From positions 120,995 through 184,994 of the forward strand of contig CANQHN010000001.1 in NCBI GenBank assembly GCA_947623745.1: a DNA stretch of 64,000 nucleotides. The letters are read 5' to 3'. Positions 42,845-49,898 of the stretch are shown one piece after another. Within the stretch, counting starts at the first letter, position 1; each line of letters begins with the position of its first letter. The position numbers were made by a program, and so were the translations under genes. Origin of the DNA: an uncultured Oscillospiraceae bacterium. Lineage in GTDB: Bacteria > Bacillota > Clostridia > Oscillospirales > Oscillospiraceae. Under the pieces are notes generated by a model. The model ran no database searches, was not told the origin of the DNA, and was given only the letters and a program-made list of their open reading frames with translations.

Positions 42845-44230
42845 ATGCTGACTTACGACTTGAGCCGCCGGGAGGGTGCGCCGCTGTACGACTACCTGTA
42901 CCGCTGCATCCGGGGGGACATCCTGGCCGGGCGGCTCTCCCCCGGGGAGCGGCTGCCCTCCAAGCGGGCCCTGGCCCGGCACCTGGAGGTGGCGGTGGTG
43001 ACGGTGGAGAACGCCTACGCCCAGCTGTGCGCCGAGGGCTACCTCACCGCCAGGGAGAAAAGTGGTTATTATGTCAACTTAATTGAGACCCGGACATCCC
43101 CGCCCCCGCGCCCAGCGCCCCGGCCCGCCCCGCCGGAGCCCGGCCGGACCTGGCTGCTGGATCTGAAAGCCGCCGGCGGCGCGCCCCTGCCCTTCTCCGT
43201 GTGGGCCAGGCTCACCCGGCAGGCCCTGTCCGAGCAGGGCACCGACCTGCTCCGCCCCGTCCCCCACAACGGGGTGCCCGAGCTGCGCCGGGCCATCTCC
43301 GACTATCTCTATCGGTTCCGGGGCATCTCCGCCGCCCCGGAGCAGATCGTGGTGGGGGCGGGGACGGAGTACCTGTACAACCTGATCGTCCAGCTGCTGG
43401 GCCGGGAGCTGACCTACGCCCTGGAGGACCCGGGCTACCTCACCGCCGGGCGGATCTACGCCCTCAACGGCGCGGGCTGCGCCAGCGTCCCGGTGGGGCC
43501 CCTGGGGCCGGACCTGGAGGCGGTGGAGGGCTCCGGGGCCCAGGTGCTCCACCTGTCCCCCTCCCACCAGTTCCCCACCGGGGCGGTGACCCCCATCGCC
43601 CGGCGTCAGGCGCTGCTGTCCTGGGCGGAGCGGGGGGCAGGGCGGTACATCATCGAGGACGACTACGACAGCGAGTTCCGCTTCACCGGCCGCCCCATCC
43701 CGCCCATGCAGAGCATCGACCACCTGGGGCGGGTGCTGTACGTCAATACCTTCTCCCGCACCCTGTCCCCCTCCATGCGTATCAGCTACCTGGTCCTCCC
43801 CCTCTCCCTGGTGGAGCGCTACCGGGAGCGGCTGGGGTTCTACTCCTGCACCGTCCCGGCCCTGGAGCAGCTCACCCTGGCCCGGTTCTTGTCCGGCGGC
43901 TACTTCGAGCAGCACCTGAACCGCGCCCGCCTGTACTACCGGGAGCGGCGGGACCAGGTCATCGCCGCCCTGGAGGACAGCCCCCTGGCGGCCAGAGCCA
44001 GGATTTCTGGGGAAAACGCGGGGCTGCACTTCCTGCTCACCCTGGACACCGACCGGACGGACGGGGAGCTCAAAGCGCTGGCCGAGGCGCGGGATATCCG
44101 CCTGTCCCTGCTGTCTGACTACTGCGCCCGGCCCCGGCCGGAGTGGGACCGCACCCTGGTGATCCCCTACCCCGCCCTGGACCCCGGACGGATGCCGGCG
44201 GCCCTCGCCGCGCTGGTGGAAATCTTGTAA
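42845..44230 (+). CDS. MocR/PdxR-type GntR regulator with aminotransferase domain
   Basis: Regulator of 461 residues. It has an N-terminal GntR winged helix (about 1-75; LPSKRALARHLEVAVVTVENAYAQL), a short linker, then a fold-type I PLP aminotransferase domain with IIEDDYDSEFRF and the PLP lysine region at TFSRTLSPSMRISY. In that stretch the canonical SKTL/P-x-R-x-G pattern reads SRTLSPSMRI, so the usual PLP-binding lysine appears replaced by Arg. MocR proteins control vitamin B6, GABA or taurine genes; no such target is adjacent except a PNPOx-like gene opposite. GGAGGG lies 5 nt before this ATG. Confidence 0.88.
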   Translation: MLTYDLSRREGAPLYDYLYRCIRGDILAGRLSPGERLPSKRALARHLEVAVVTVENAYAQLCAEGYLTAREKSGYYVNLIETRTSPPPRPAPRPAPPEPGRTWLLDLKAAGGAPLPFSVWARLTRQALSEQGTDLLRPVPHNGVPELRRAISDYLYRFRGISAAPEQIVVGAGTEYLYNLIVQLLGRELTYALEDPGYLTAGRIYALNGAGCASVPVGPLGPDLEAVEGSGAQVLHLSPSHQFPTGAVTPIARRQALLSWAERGAGRYIIEDDYDSEFRFTGRPIPPMQSIDHLGRVLYVNTFSRTLSPSMRISYLVLPLSLVERYRERLGFYSCTVPALEQLTLARFLSGGYFEQHLNRARLYYRERRDQVIAALEDSPLAARARISGENAGLHFLLTLDTDRTDGELKALAEARDIRLSLLSDYCARPRPEWDRTLVIPYPALDPGRMPAALAALVEIL

Positions 44231-44244
44231 AACCCATAAAAAAT

Positions 44245-44274
44245 ACGCGCCGCGGAGCAACCTCCGCGGCGCGT
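44245..44274. terminator. Bidirectional terminator
   Basis: A 13-bp perfect stem (ACGCGCCGCGGAG with complement, 4-nt loop). It is followed by UUUUUUAU on the minus strand and CCUCUUAUU on the plus strand. It lies between convergent genes. Confidence 0.85.
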
Positions 44275-44282
44275 CCTCTTAT

Positions 44283-44747
44283 TCAGGGCTTTCTCGGCTT
44301 CTCCTTGCCGGTGATCTCCTCCATGTGGATGCCCCACACGGCGGTGCGGGCCAGGCTGCGGGCGGCGGCCTCGTCGAACCGGTCCATGTTCGCGGGGGTG
44401 AGCTTTTGGCACAGGGCCCGCAGGGCGGCCAGCTTGGCGCTCTCCTCCGTCACCTCGTAGGCCCGGCCCACCGCCACGGCGCTCTGGAAATAGGTGGTGA
44501 ACTCATGCTCCGCCGCCTGGTTGCTGCCCACAAAGGACACGCACACCCTGGGGTCGGCCCGGAGCAGGTCCAGCTTGTGCCCCTCCATGGCGCAGTGGAA
44601 GTACAGCTCCTCCCCCACCCGCACCATGGACAGGGGGATGCAGTAGGGCGCGCCGCCCTCGCCGGCGAAGGCCGCGGTGCCGTACTCGCACCTGTCAATG
44701 ACCTCCAGGGCGAACTGGCGGTCCCGCTCCCGGTCTTTTCTTCTCAT
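44283..44747 (-). CDS. Pyridoxamine 5'-phosphate oxidase-fold flavoprotein (NimA-like)
   Basis: Split-barrel FMN-binding protein of 154 residues. It begins with basic residues, then YGTAAFAGEGGAPYCIPLSMVRVGEELYFH, the pattern of the PNPOx/NimA group, with a VCVSFVGSN strand. Members reduce nitroimidazoles or bind FMN and haem; true PNPOx activity is unlikely at this length. AGGAGGG lies 7 nt before the ATG. It converges on the MocR gene. Confidence 0.85.
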   Translation of the reverse strand: MRRKDRERDRQFALEVIDRCEYGTAAFAGEGGAPYCIPLSMVRVGEELYFHCAMEGHKLDLLRADPRVCVSFVGSNQAAEHEFTTYFQSAVAVGRAYEVTEESAKLAALRALCQKLTPANMDRFDEAAARSLARTAVWGIHMEEITGKEKPRKP

Positions 44748-44800
44748 AGGTATCCCTCCTAAAAGATTTTGGTTTGCCCCAGCATACCACTCCGCCGGGA

Positions 44801-44837
44801 AAAAAGCAACCGGCCGGCCCAAATTCGGGCCAGCCGG
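44801..44837 (-). terminator. Terminator of leuA
   Basis: An 11-bp stem with one mismatch (CCGGCTGGCCC) is followed by UUGCUUUUUU on the minus strand, 8 bp after the leuA stop. Confidence 0.8.
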
Positions 44838-44844
44838 CACAGGT

Positions 44845-46533
44845 TCAGCGGTCGCGCTTGGCGCGGTTGACAGCGGAGAGGATGGCGCGCAGGGGGGCCA
44901 GGTTGATGTTGTGGGACACGCCCACGCCCCAGTACAGGCGGCCGGTGCGCTGGTCCTGGAGCAGGATGTAGGCCACGCCCTGGGAGTCGGAGCCGTCGGT
45001 GATGGCGTGGGAGCGGTAGTCCAGGAAGGTGAAGCGGGAGATCTTCTCCCCCTTGATGGCGTTGAAGAAGGCGTCGATGGGGCCGTTGCCCTCGCCGGAG
45101 ACGGTGAAGGTGGTGTCGGTGTGCTGGAGGGTGCCCTGGAATGCCACGTGGGAGTGGCCCTCCTCGTCGATGGTCTCCTGGAAGGAGTGTTTGAGCAGCT
45201 TATAGGGCTCGTTGGCCTCGATATACTCCTTGTGGAACAGCTCGTAAATCTGCTGGGCGGGGATCTCCTTGCCCACCCGGTCGGACTCCTTCTGGACGAT
45301 GGCGCCGAACTCAGGGTGCATGGCCTTGGGCAGCTCGTAGCCGAAGTCGTGGTCCATGATGTAGGCCGCGCCGCCCTTGCCGGACTGGGAGTTGATGCGG
45401 ATGATGGGCTCGTACTCCCGGCCCACGTCCGCTGGGTCGATAGGCAGGTAGGGGATCTCCCAGTACTCGGTGCCGGAGGACTTCATGTACTGGGTGCCCT
45501 TGTTGATGGCGTCCTGGTGGGAGCCGGAGAAGGCGGTGAACACCAGCTTGCCCACGTAGGGCTGCCGGTCGCCCACGGGCATCTTGGTGCAGCGCTCGTA
45601 CATGTTCTTGATGCGGTTGATGTCGGAGAAGTCCAGCTTGGGGTCCACGCCCTGGGTGTACATGTTCATGGCCAGGGTGACCATGTCCACGTTGCCGGTG
45701 CGCTCGCCGTTGCCGAACAGGGTGGCCTCCACCCGCTCCGCCCCGGCCAGCAGGCCCATCTCGGTGGTGGCCACGCCGGTGCCCCGGTCGTTGTGGGGGT
45801 GCAGGGAGATGATGGCGCAGTCCCGGCTGGGGAGCTTGCGGATGAAGTACTCCAGCATGTCGGCGAACTGGTTGGGCATACAGTTCTCCACGGTGGTGGG
45901 CAGGTTGAGGATGATCTTCTTCTCCGGGGTGGCGTGGATGGCCTCCACCACCGCCTGGCAGATCTCCACGGCGGCGTCCATCTCGGTGCCCATGAAGGAC
46001 TCGGGGGAGTACTCATAGCGCAGGTCCATGCCGGCGGCGATGGCGTCCTGGGACAGCTCGTAGATGAGCTCGGCGGCGTCCACGGCGATCTTTTTCACGC
46101 CCTCCACGTCGGTGTGGAACACCACCTTGCGCTGGAGGGTGGAGGTGGAGTTGTAGAAGTGGAAGATGACGTGCTTGGCGCCCTGGATGGCCTCAAATGT
46201 CTTTTTGATCAGGTGCTCCCGGGCCTGGACCAGCACCTGGATGGTCACGTCGTCGGGGATGTGGCCGCCCTCGATGAGCTCGCGGCAGATCTCGTACTCC
46301 GTCTCGCTGGCGGAGGGGAAGCCGATCTCGATCTCCTTGACGCCGATGTCGATGAGGGTGTGGAAATACTCCAGCTTCTCCTGGAGGTTCATGGGGTCCA
46401 CCAGGGCCTGGTTACCGTCCCGCAGGTCCACGGAGCACCAGATGGGTGCCTTGGTGATGACTTTGTCGGGCCAGGTGCGGCCCCGGATGGGCTGGGGCTG
46501 GAAGGGGATGTACTTTTGATAGCCGGGTTTCAT
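44845..46533 (-). CDS. leuA: 2-isopropylmalate synthase
   Basis: First enzyme of leucine synthesis, condensing 2-oxoisovalerate with acetyl-CoA. The 562-residue protein is of the longer LeuA type. The HMGL-like TIM barrel has SVDLRDGNQAL near the start, GFPSASETEYE, and the metal-binding SLHPHNDRGTGVA. The C-terminal regulatory domain (from about residue 430) is expected to bind leucine. AAGGAGG lies 7 nt before the ATG. Expression is under a T-box leader that ends 30 bp upstream. Confidence 0.94.
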   Translation of the reverse strand: MKPGYQKYIPFQPQPIRGRTWPDKVITKAPIWCSVDLRDGNQALVDPMNLQEKLEYFHTLIDIGVKEIEIGFPSASETEYEICRELIEGGHIPDDVTIQVLVQAREHLIKKTFEAIQGAKHVIFHFYNSTSTLQRKVVFHTDVEGVKKIAVDAAELIYELSQDAIAAGMDLRYEYSPESFMGTEMDAAVEICQAVVEAIHATPEKKIILNLPTTVENCMPNQFADMLEYFIRKLPSRDCAIISLHPHNDRGTGVATTEMGLLAGAERVEATLFGNGERTGNVDMVTLAMNMYTQGVDPKLDFSDINRIKNMYERCTKMPVGDRQPYVGKLVFTAFSGSHQDAINKGTQYMKSSGTEYWEIPYLPIDPADVGREYEPIIRINSQSGKGGAAYIMDHDFGYELPKAMHPEFGAIVQKESDRVGKEIPAQQIYELFHKEYIEANEPYKLLKHSFQETIDEEGHSHVAFQGTLQHTDTTFTVSGEGNGPIDAFFNAIKGEKISRFTFLDYRSHAITDGSDSQGVAYILLQDQRTGRLYWGVGVSHNINLAPLRAILSAVNRAKRDR

Positions 46534-46563
46534 GAGAAAACTCCTCCTTGCGGTCCAAGGGCA

Positions 46564-46828
46564 GACAAAAACGCCCTCGACCCTAAAATTAAGGTCAGGG
46601 GCGTGAATCACGCGGTACCACCCTGGTTCAGCCGCCGGTTTCCCGAACGGCCCTCAAAGCCTCCAACAAGGCCGCGGCCTGTAACGTGGCCAGTACGTCC
46701 CGCCCTACTCATGGTTCAGGCGGGCAGCTCGGGGACCAGTATCCTACGGCTCTCCGCGCGCCGCCTCGCACCGACCGGCGGTTCTCTGAGCGGGAGGGGG
46801 CCGTCTTTCTTCCCTTCATCGCATTTGC
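46564..46828 (-). promoter_or_regulatory. T-box riboswitch controlling leuA (probably tRNA-Leu)
   Basis: The strictly conserved T-box AGGGTGGTACCGCG lies at 46611-46624 on the minus strand. It is followed by a terminator stem (46570-46603) with a U-tract. Upstream about 190 bases can form stem I, with a GGTCGGTGCGAGG-like distal loop. The best specifier candidate is CUG in GGATACTGGTCC, a leucine codon, consistent with the regulated gene. Uncharged tRNA would pair with the antiterminator and allow leuA transcription. Confidence 0.93.
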
Positions 46829-46834
46829 AGAGCT

Positions 46835-46863
46835 ATTTTAGCGGATAAAACGGGGTTTGTCAA
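46835..46863 (-). promoter_or_regulatory. Promoter of the leuA T-box transcript
   Basis: TTGACA, 17-bp spacer, TAAAAT, placing the transcript start just before the T-box stem I. Confidence 0.85.
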
Positions 46864-46926
46864 GAGGATCTTTGCACCTGGGCGAATGCGGCGGGCGAAT
46901 GCGGGATCAAGTCCCCTCGGCAGACA

Positions 46927-46960
46927 CCCTCCCTTTTGCGGGGCGCGGGAGGGCTTTTTG
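46927..46960 (+). terminator. Orphan plus-strand terminator before the thiE promoter
   Basis: CCCTCCC and GGGAGGG pair around a 13-nt loop and are followed by CUUUUUG on the plus strand. No plus-strand gene lies upstream, so it may shield thiE from transcription of the opposite leuA side. Confidence 0.5.
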
Positions 46961-46970
46961 TCCCCCGGCC

Positions 46971-46999
46971 TTGAAACAGGCCGGGAACCGTGATAGAAT
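46971..46999 (+). promoter_or_regulatory. Promoter of thiE
   Basis: TTGAAA, 17-bp spacer, TAGAAT, 55 bp before the start codon. I see no TPP riboswitch sequence in the leader. Confidence 0.7.
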
Positions 47000-47053
47000 G
47001 GGGTGCCCGGGCGGAAATCCCGGGAGAACCCATGATTTACGGCGGTGAAGGAT

Positions 47054-47713
47054 ATGAGATGGACAAGGGACGAGCTGCGGCGGGCCATGGCCCTGTACGC
47101 CGTCACCGACCGGGGCTGGCTCAATGGCCGGACCCTGGAGCAGGATGTGGAGGCGGCGCTGCGGGGCGGGGCCACCTTCGTGCAGCTGCGGGAGAAGGCG
47201 CTGCCCGAGGCGGCCATCCTGGAGCAGGCGAAGCGCTTGAAGGCCCTGTGCGCCCGGTACGGCGCGCCCTTTGTGGTCAACGACAGCGTGGAGATCGCCC
47301 TGGAGAGCGGCGCGGACGGGGTCCACGTGGGCCAGTCGGACATCCAGGGCCGAGACATCCGGGCCCTGATCGGGCCGGACAGGATCCTGGGCATGACCGC
47401 CAACACCGTGGAGCTGGCCCTGGCCGCCCAGGCGGCGGGGGCGGACTACCTGGGGGTGGGGGCGGTGTTCGGCACCTCCACCAAGAAGGACGCCAGGCCT
47501 CTGCCCCTCCAGCGGCTGCGGGCCATCTGTGACGCCGTGGATATCCCGGTGGTGGCCATCGGGGGGATCAACGCCGGGAACCTGCTGAAACTCACCGGCA
47601 GCGGCGCGGACGGCGTGGCGGTGGTGTCCGCCCTGTTCGGCGCGGAGGACATTACCGCCGCCGCGGCGGAGCTGCTGGCAAAATCGAAAGCGATGGTGGC
47701 GGGGAATGGATAA
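47054..47713 (+). CDS. thiE: Thiamine phosphate synthase
   Basis: Joins the thiazole phosphate and the pyrimidine diphosphate to give thiamine phosphate. The 219-residue TIM barrel shows LYAVTDRGWL, FVQLREK, the VNDSVEIALESGADGVHVGQSD stretch, and phosphate-binding GVGAVFGTSTKKDA and AIGGINAGN. GGTGA lies 5 nt before this ATG, and a GTG three codons earlier is an alternative. The stop codon overlaps the start of the HAD phosphatase gene. Confidence 0.94.
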   Translation: MRWTRDELRRAMALYAVTDRGWLNGRTLEQDVEAALRGGATFVQLREKALPEAAILEQAKRLKALCARYGAPFVVNDSVEIALESGADGVHVGQSDIQGRDIRALIGPDRILGMTANTVELALAAQAAGADYLGVGAVFGTSTKKDARPLPLQRLRAICDAVDIPVVAIGGINAGNLLKLTGSGADGVAVVSALFGAEDITAAAAELLAKSKAMVAGNG

Positions 47714-48353
47714 GAGATACTGCATTTTCGATATGGACGGCACCCTGACCGACTCCATGCCCTACTGGCAGGCTCTGGGGGGCGACTACCTGCGCGCCAA
47801 GGGGATCGAGCCCGGCGGGCGGCTGTCCTGGCTGGACCAGGCCATGACCATGAACGAGGCGGTGGTCCTCATGATCCGGGTCTTTGGCCTGAAGGAGACG
47901 CCGGCCCAGGTCATCCATGAGATGGAGGACATCATGGCCGAGCACTACCGGCTTGACGTGCCCCTGAAGCCGGGGGTGCTGGGCTATCTGAACGGCCTCA
48001 GGGCCCGGGGGTGCCGGCTGTGCGTGGCCACCGCCACCGCCGTGCCCCTGGCCACGGCCTGCCTGGAGCGGCTGGGGGTGATGGGGATGCTGGACTTCCT
48101 GCTCAGCTGCGAGAGCATCGGGGTGAGCAAAAAGCGGCCCGACATCTACCTGCTGGCGGCGGAGCGGTTCGGGGCGCGGCCGGAGGACTGCGCCGTGTTC
48201 GAGGACGCCCTGTTCGCCGCCCGCACCGCCAGGGAGGCGGGGTTCTACACCGTGGGGGTGTTCGAGCCCACCCTGGCCCACGACTGGGAGACCCTGTCCG
48301 CGCTGGCCGACGAGACCGTCGCAGATTGGACGCGGACGCCCCAGACCATCTGA
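47706..48353 (+). CDS. HAD-family phosphatase coupled to thiE
   Basis: HAD superfamily hydrolase of 215 residues. It has the nucleophile motif FDMDGTLTDS, a helical cap, VATATA as motif II, KKRPD as motif III and FEDALFAARTA as motif IV, resembling beta-phosphoglucomutase-like phosphatases. Its start overlaps thiE by 8 bp, so the two are co-translated. The context suggests it may dephosphorylate thiamine phosphate or a pathway intermediate, but this is not visible in the sequence itself. Confidence 0.88.
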   Translation: MDKRYCIFDMDGTLTDSMPYWQALGGDYLRAKGIEPGGRLSWLDQAMTMNEAVVLMIRVFGLKETPAQVIHEMEDIMAEHYRLDVPLKPGVLGYLNGLRARGCRLCVATATAVPLATACLERLGVMGMLDFLLSCESIGVSKKRPDIYLLAAERFGARPEDCAVFEDALFAARTAREAGFYTVGVFEPTLAHDWETLSALADETVADWTRTPQTI

Positions 48354-48364
48354 TAAGACCCGCG

Positions 48365-48393
48365 GCGCCCGGGACAAAAGTCCCGGGCGCTTT
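48365..48393 (+). terminator. Terminator of the thiE operon
   Basis: An 11-bp perfect stem (GCGCCCGGGAC with complement, 4-nt loop) is followed by UUUCUGU. Confidence 0.8.
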
Positions 48394-48439
48394 CTGTCCC
48401 CGAGCCCCTTTTGATCTTGTAAAAAACAGCCATTTTCCC

Positions 48440-48468
48440 TTGCAACCGGACACGGAACGCGGTATAAT
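48440..48468 (+). promoter_or_regulatory. Promoter of purA
   Basis: TTGCAA, 17-bp spacer, consensus TATAAT, 71 bp before the start codon. Confidence 0.8.
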
Positions 48469-48539
48469 ACATCCGTTGCGGTGGACCGGATAAGGCAAAC
48501 CCCAGCGGTTGCGAATCCCGGCCACGGAGGTAACATCAA

Positions 48540-49832
48540 ATGGTAAAAGCGATCGTGGGCGCCAACTGGGGCGACGAGGGCAAGGGCAAGATCACCGACA
48601 TGCTGGCCGAGCAGTCCGACGTGGTCATCCGCTTCCAGGGCGGGGCCAACGCGGGGCACACCATCATCAACGACTACGGCCGGTTCGCCCTGCACATCCT
48701 CCCCTCCGGCGTGTTCTACCCCCACATCACCAACGTCATCGGCAACGGCGTGGCTCTGGACATCCGCAAGCTGGCCGACGAGCTGGACGCGCTCACGGGC
48801 CAGGGCGTCCCCGCCCCCAACCTGATCGTGTCGGAGCGGGCGCAGATTCTGATGCCCTACCACGTGCTCCAGGACGCCTATGAGGAGGAGCGGCTGGGCG
48901 GAAAGGCCTTCGGCTCCACCAAGAGCGGCATCGCCCCCTTCTACTCCGACAAGTACGCCAAGACGGGCATCCAGGTGTGCCACCTGTTCGACGAGCCCAT
49001 GCTGAAAGAGCGGCTGGGCCGGGCGGTGGAGCTGAAAAACGTGCTCTTCGAGCACCTGTACCACAAGCCCGCCCTGGACTTCGACGAGCTGTACGCCCAG
49101 CTTCTGGAGCTGCGCGAGCGCATCCGCCCCTACGTGGGGGACGCGGTGGACTTTGTCCACGGCGCGCTGAGGCAGGGCAAGACCGTGCTGCTGGAGGGCC
49201 AGTTGGGCTCCATGAAGGACCCGGACCTGGGCATCTTCCCCATGACCACCTCCTCCCACACCCTGGCCGGCTTCGGCTGTGTGGGGGCCGCGGTGCCCCC
49301 CACCTCCATCCAGGACGTGATCTGCGTCACCAAGGCCTACTCCTCCTGCGTGGGCTCCAAGACCGAGCCCTTCATCAGCGAGGTCACCGGGCAGGCCGGG
49401 GACGAGCTGCGCCGCCGGGGCGGCGACAAGGGCGAGTTCGGCGCCACCACCGGCCGGCCCCGCCGGGTGGGCTGGTTCGACGCGGTGGCTACCAGGTACG
49501 GCTGCATGGTCCAGGGCGCCACTCAGGTGGCCCTGACCTGCCTGGACGTGCTGGGCTACCTGGACGAGATCCCCGTGTGCACCGGCTATGAGATCGACGG
49601 GAAGGTCACTGACGTGTTCCCCACCACCCCCGCCCTGACCCGGGCCAAGCCCGTATTCGAGACGCTGCCGGGCTGGAAGTGCGACATCCTGGGCTGCACT
49701 GACTACGACGCCCTGCCGGAGAACGCCAAGCAGTACGTGGACTTCCTGGAGGCCCACATCGGCGCGCCCATCCGCCTGGTATCCACCGGCCCCAAGCGCC
49801 ATGAGATCACCAGACGGGAGACCAAGCTGTAA
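48540..49832 (+). CDS. purA: Adenylosuccinate synthetase (divergent variant)
   Basis: Makes adenylosuccinate from IMP, aspartate and GTP, the first committed step to AMP. The 430 residues are the usual length. The P-loop is WGDEGKGK with catalytic Asp12, GGANAGH supplies His40, and GATTGRPRRVGW is the IMP/Asp region. The loop that usually reads EGAQGTxLDxDxGTYPFVTSSN is altered here to EGQLGSMKDPDLGIFPMTTSSH, so this is a divergent member. GGAGG lies about 8 nt before the ATG. Confidence 0.92.
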   Translation: MVKAIVGANWGDEGKGKITDMLAEQSDVVIRFQGGANAGHTIINDYGRFALHILPSGVFYPHITNVIGNGVALDIRKLADELDALTGQGVPAPNLIVSERAQILMPYHVLQDAYEEERLGGKAFGSTKSGIAPFYSDKYAKTGIQVCHLFDEPMLKERLGRAVELKNVLFEHLYHKPALDFDELYAQLLELRERIRPYVGDAVDFVHGALRQGKTVLLEGQLGSMKDPDLGIFPMTTSSHTLAGFGCVGAAVPPTSIQDVICVTKAYSSCVGSKTEPFISEVTGQAGDELRRRGGDKGEFGATTGRPRRVGWFDAVATRYGCMVQGATQVALTCLDVLGYLDEIPVCTGYEIDGKVTDVFPTTPALTRAKPVFETLPGWKCDILGCTDYDALPENAKQYVDFLEAHIGAPIRLVSTGPKRHEITRRETKL

Positions 49833-49840
49833 AATCAACA

Positions 49841-49876
49841 TTCACGCCGGGGCCGCGGTGCGGCCGCCGGCGTGAA
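49841..49876 (+). terminator. Hairpin after purA
   Basis: A long inverted repeat (TTCACGCCGGGGCCGC with a near-perfect complement) fills the gap to the protease gene. It has no U-tract, so it may attenuate rather than end transcription. Confidence 0.45.
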
Positions 49877-49898
49877 TCCACAATGAAAAGGAGCAACT

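Noticed and set aside
46930..47040. Possible TPP riboswitch before thiE
   Set aside because: The conserved CTGAGA and ACCTGA-type blocks are absent; only a promoter and an orphan terminator are visible.
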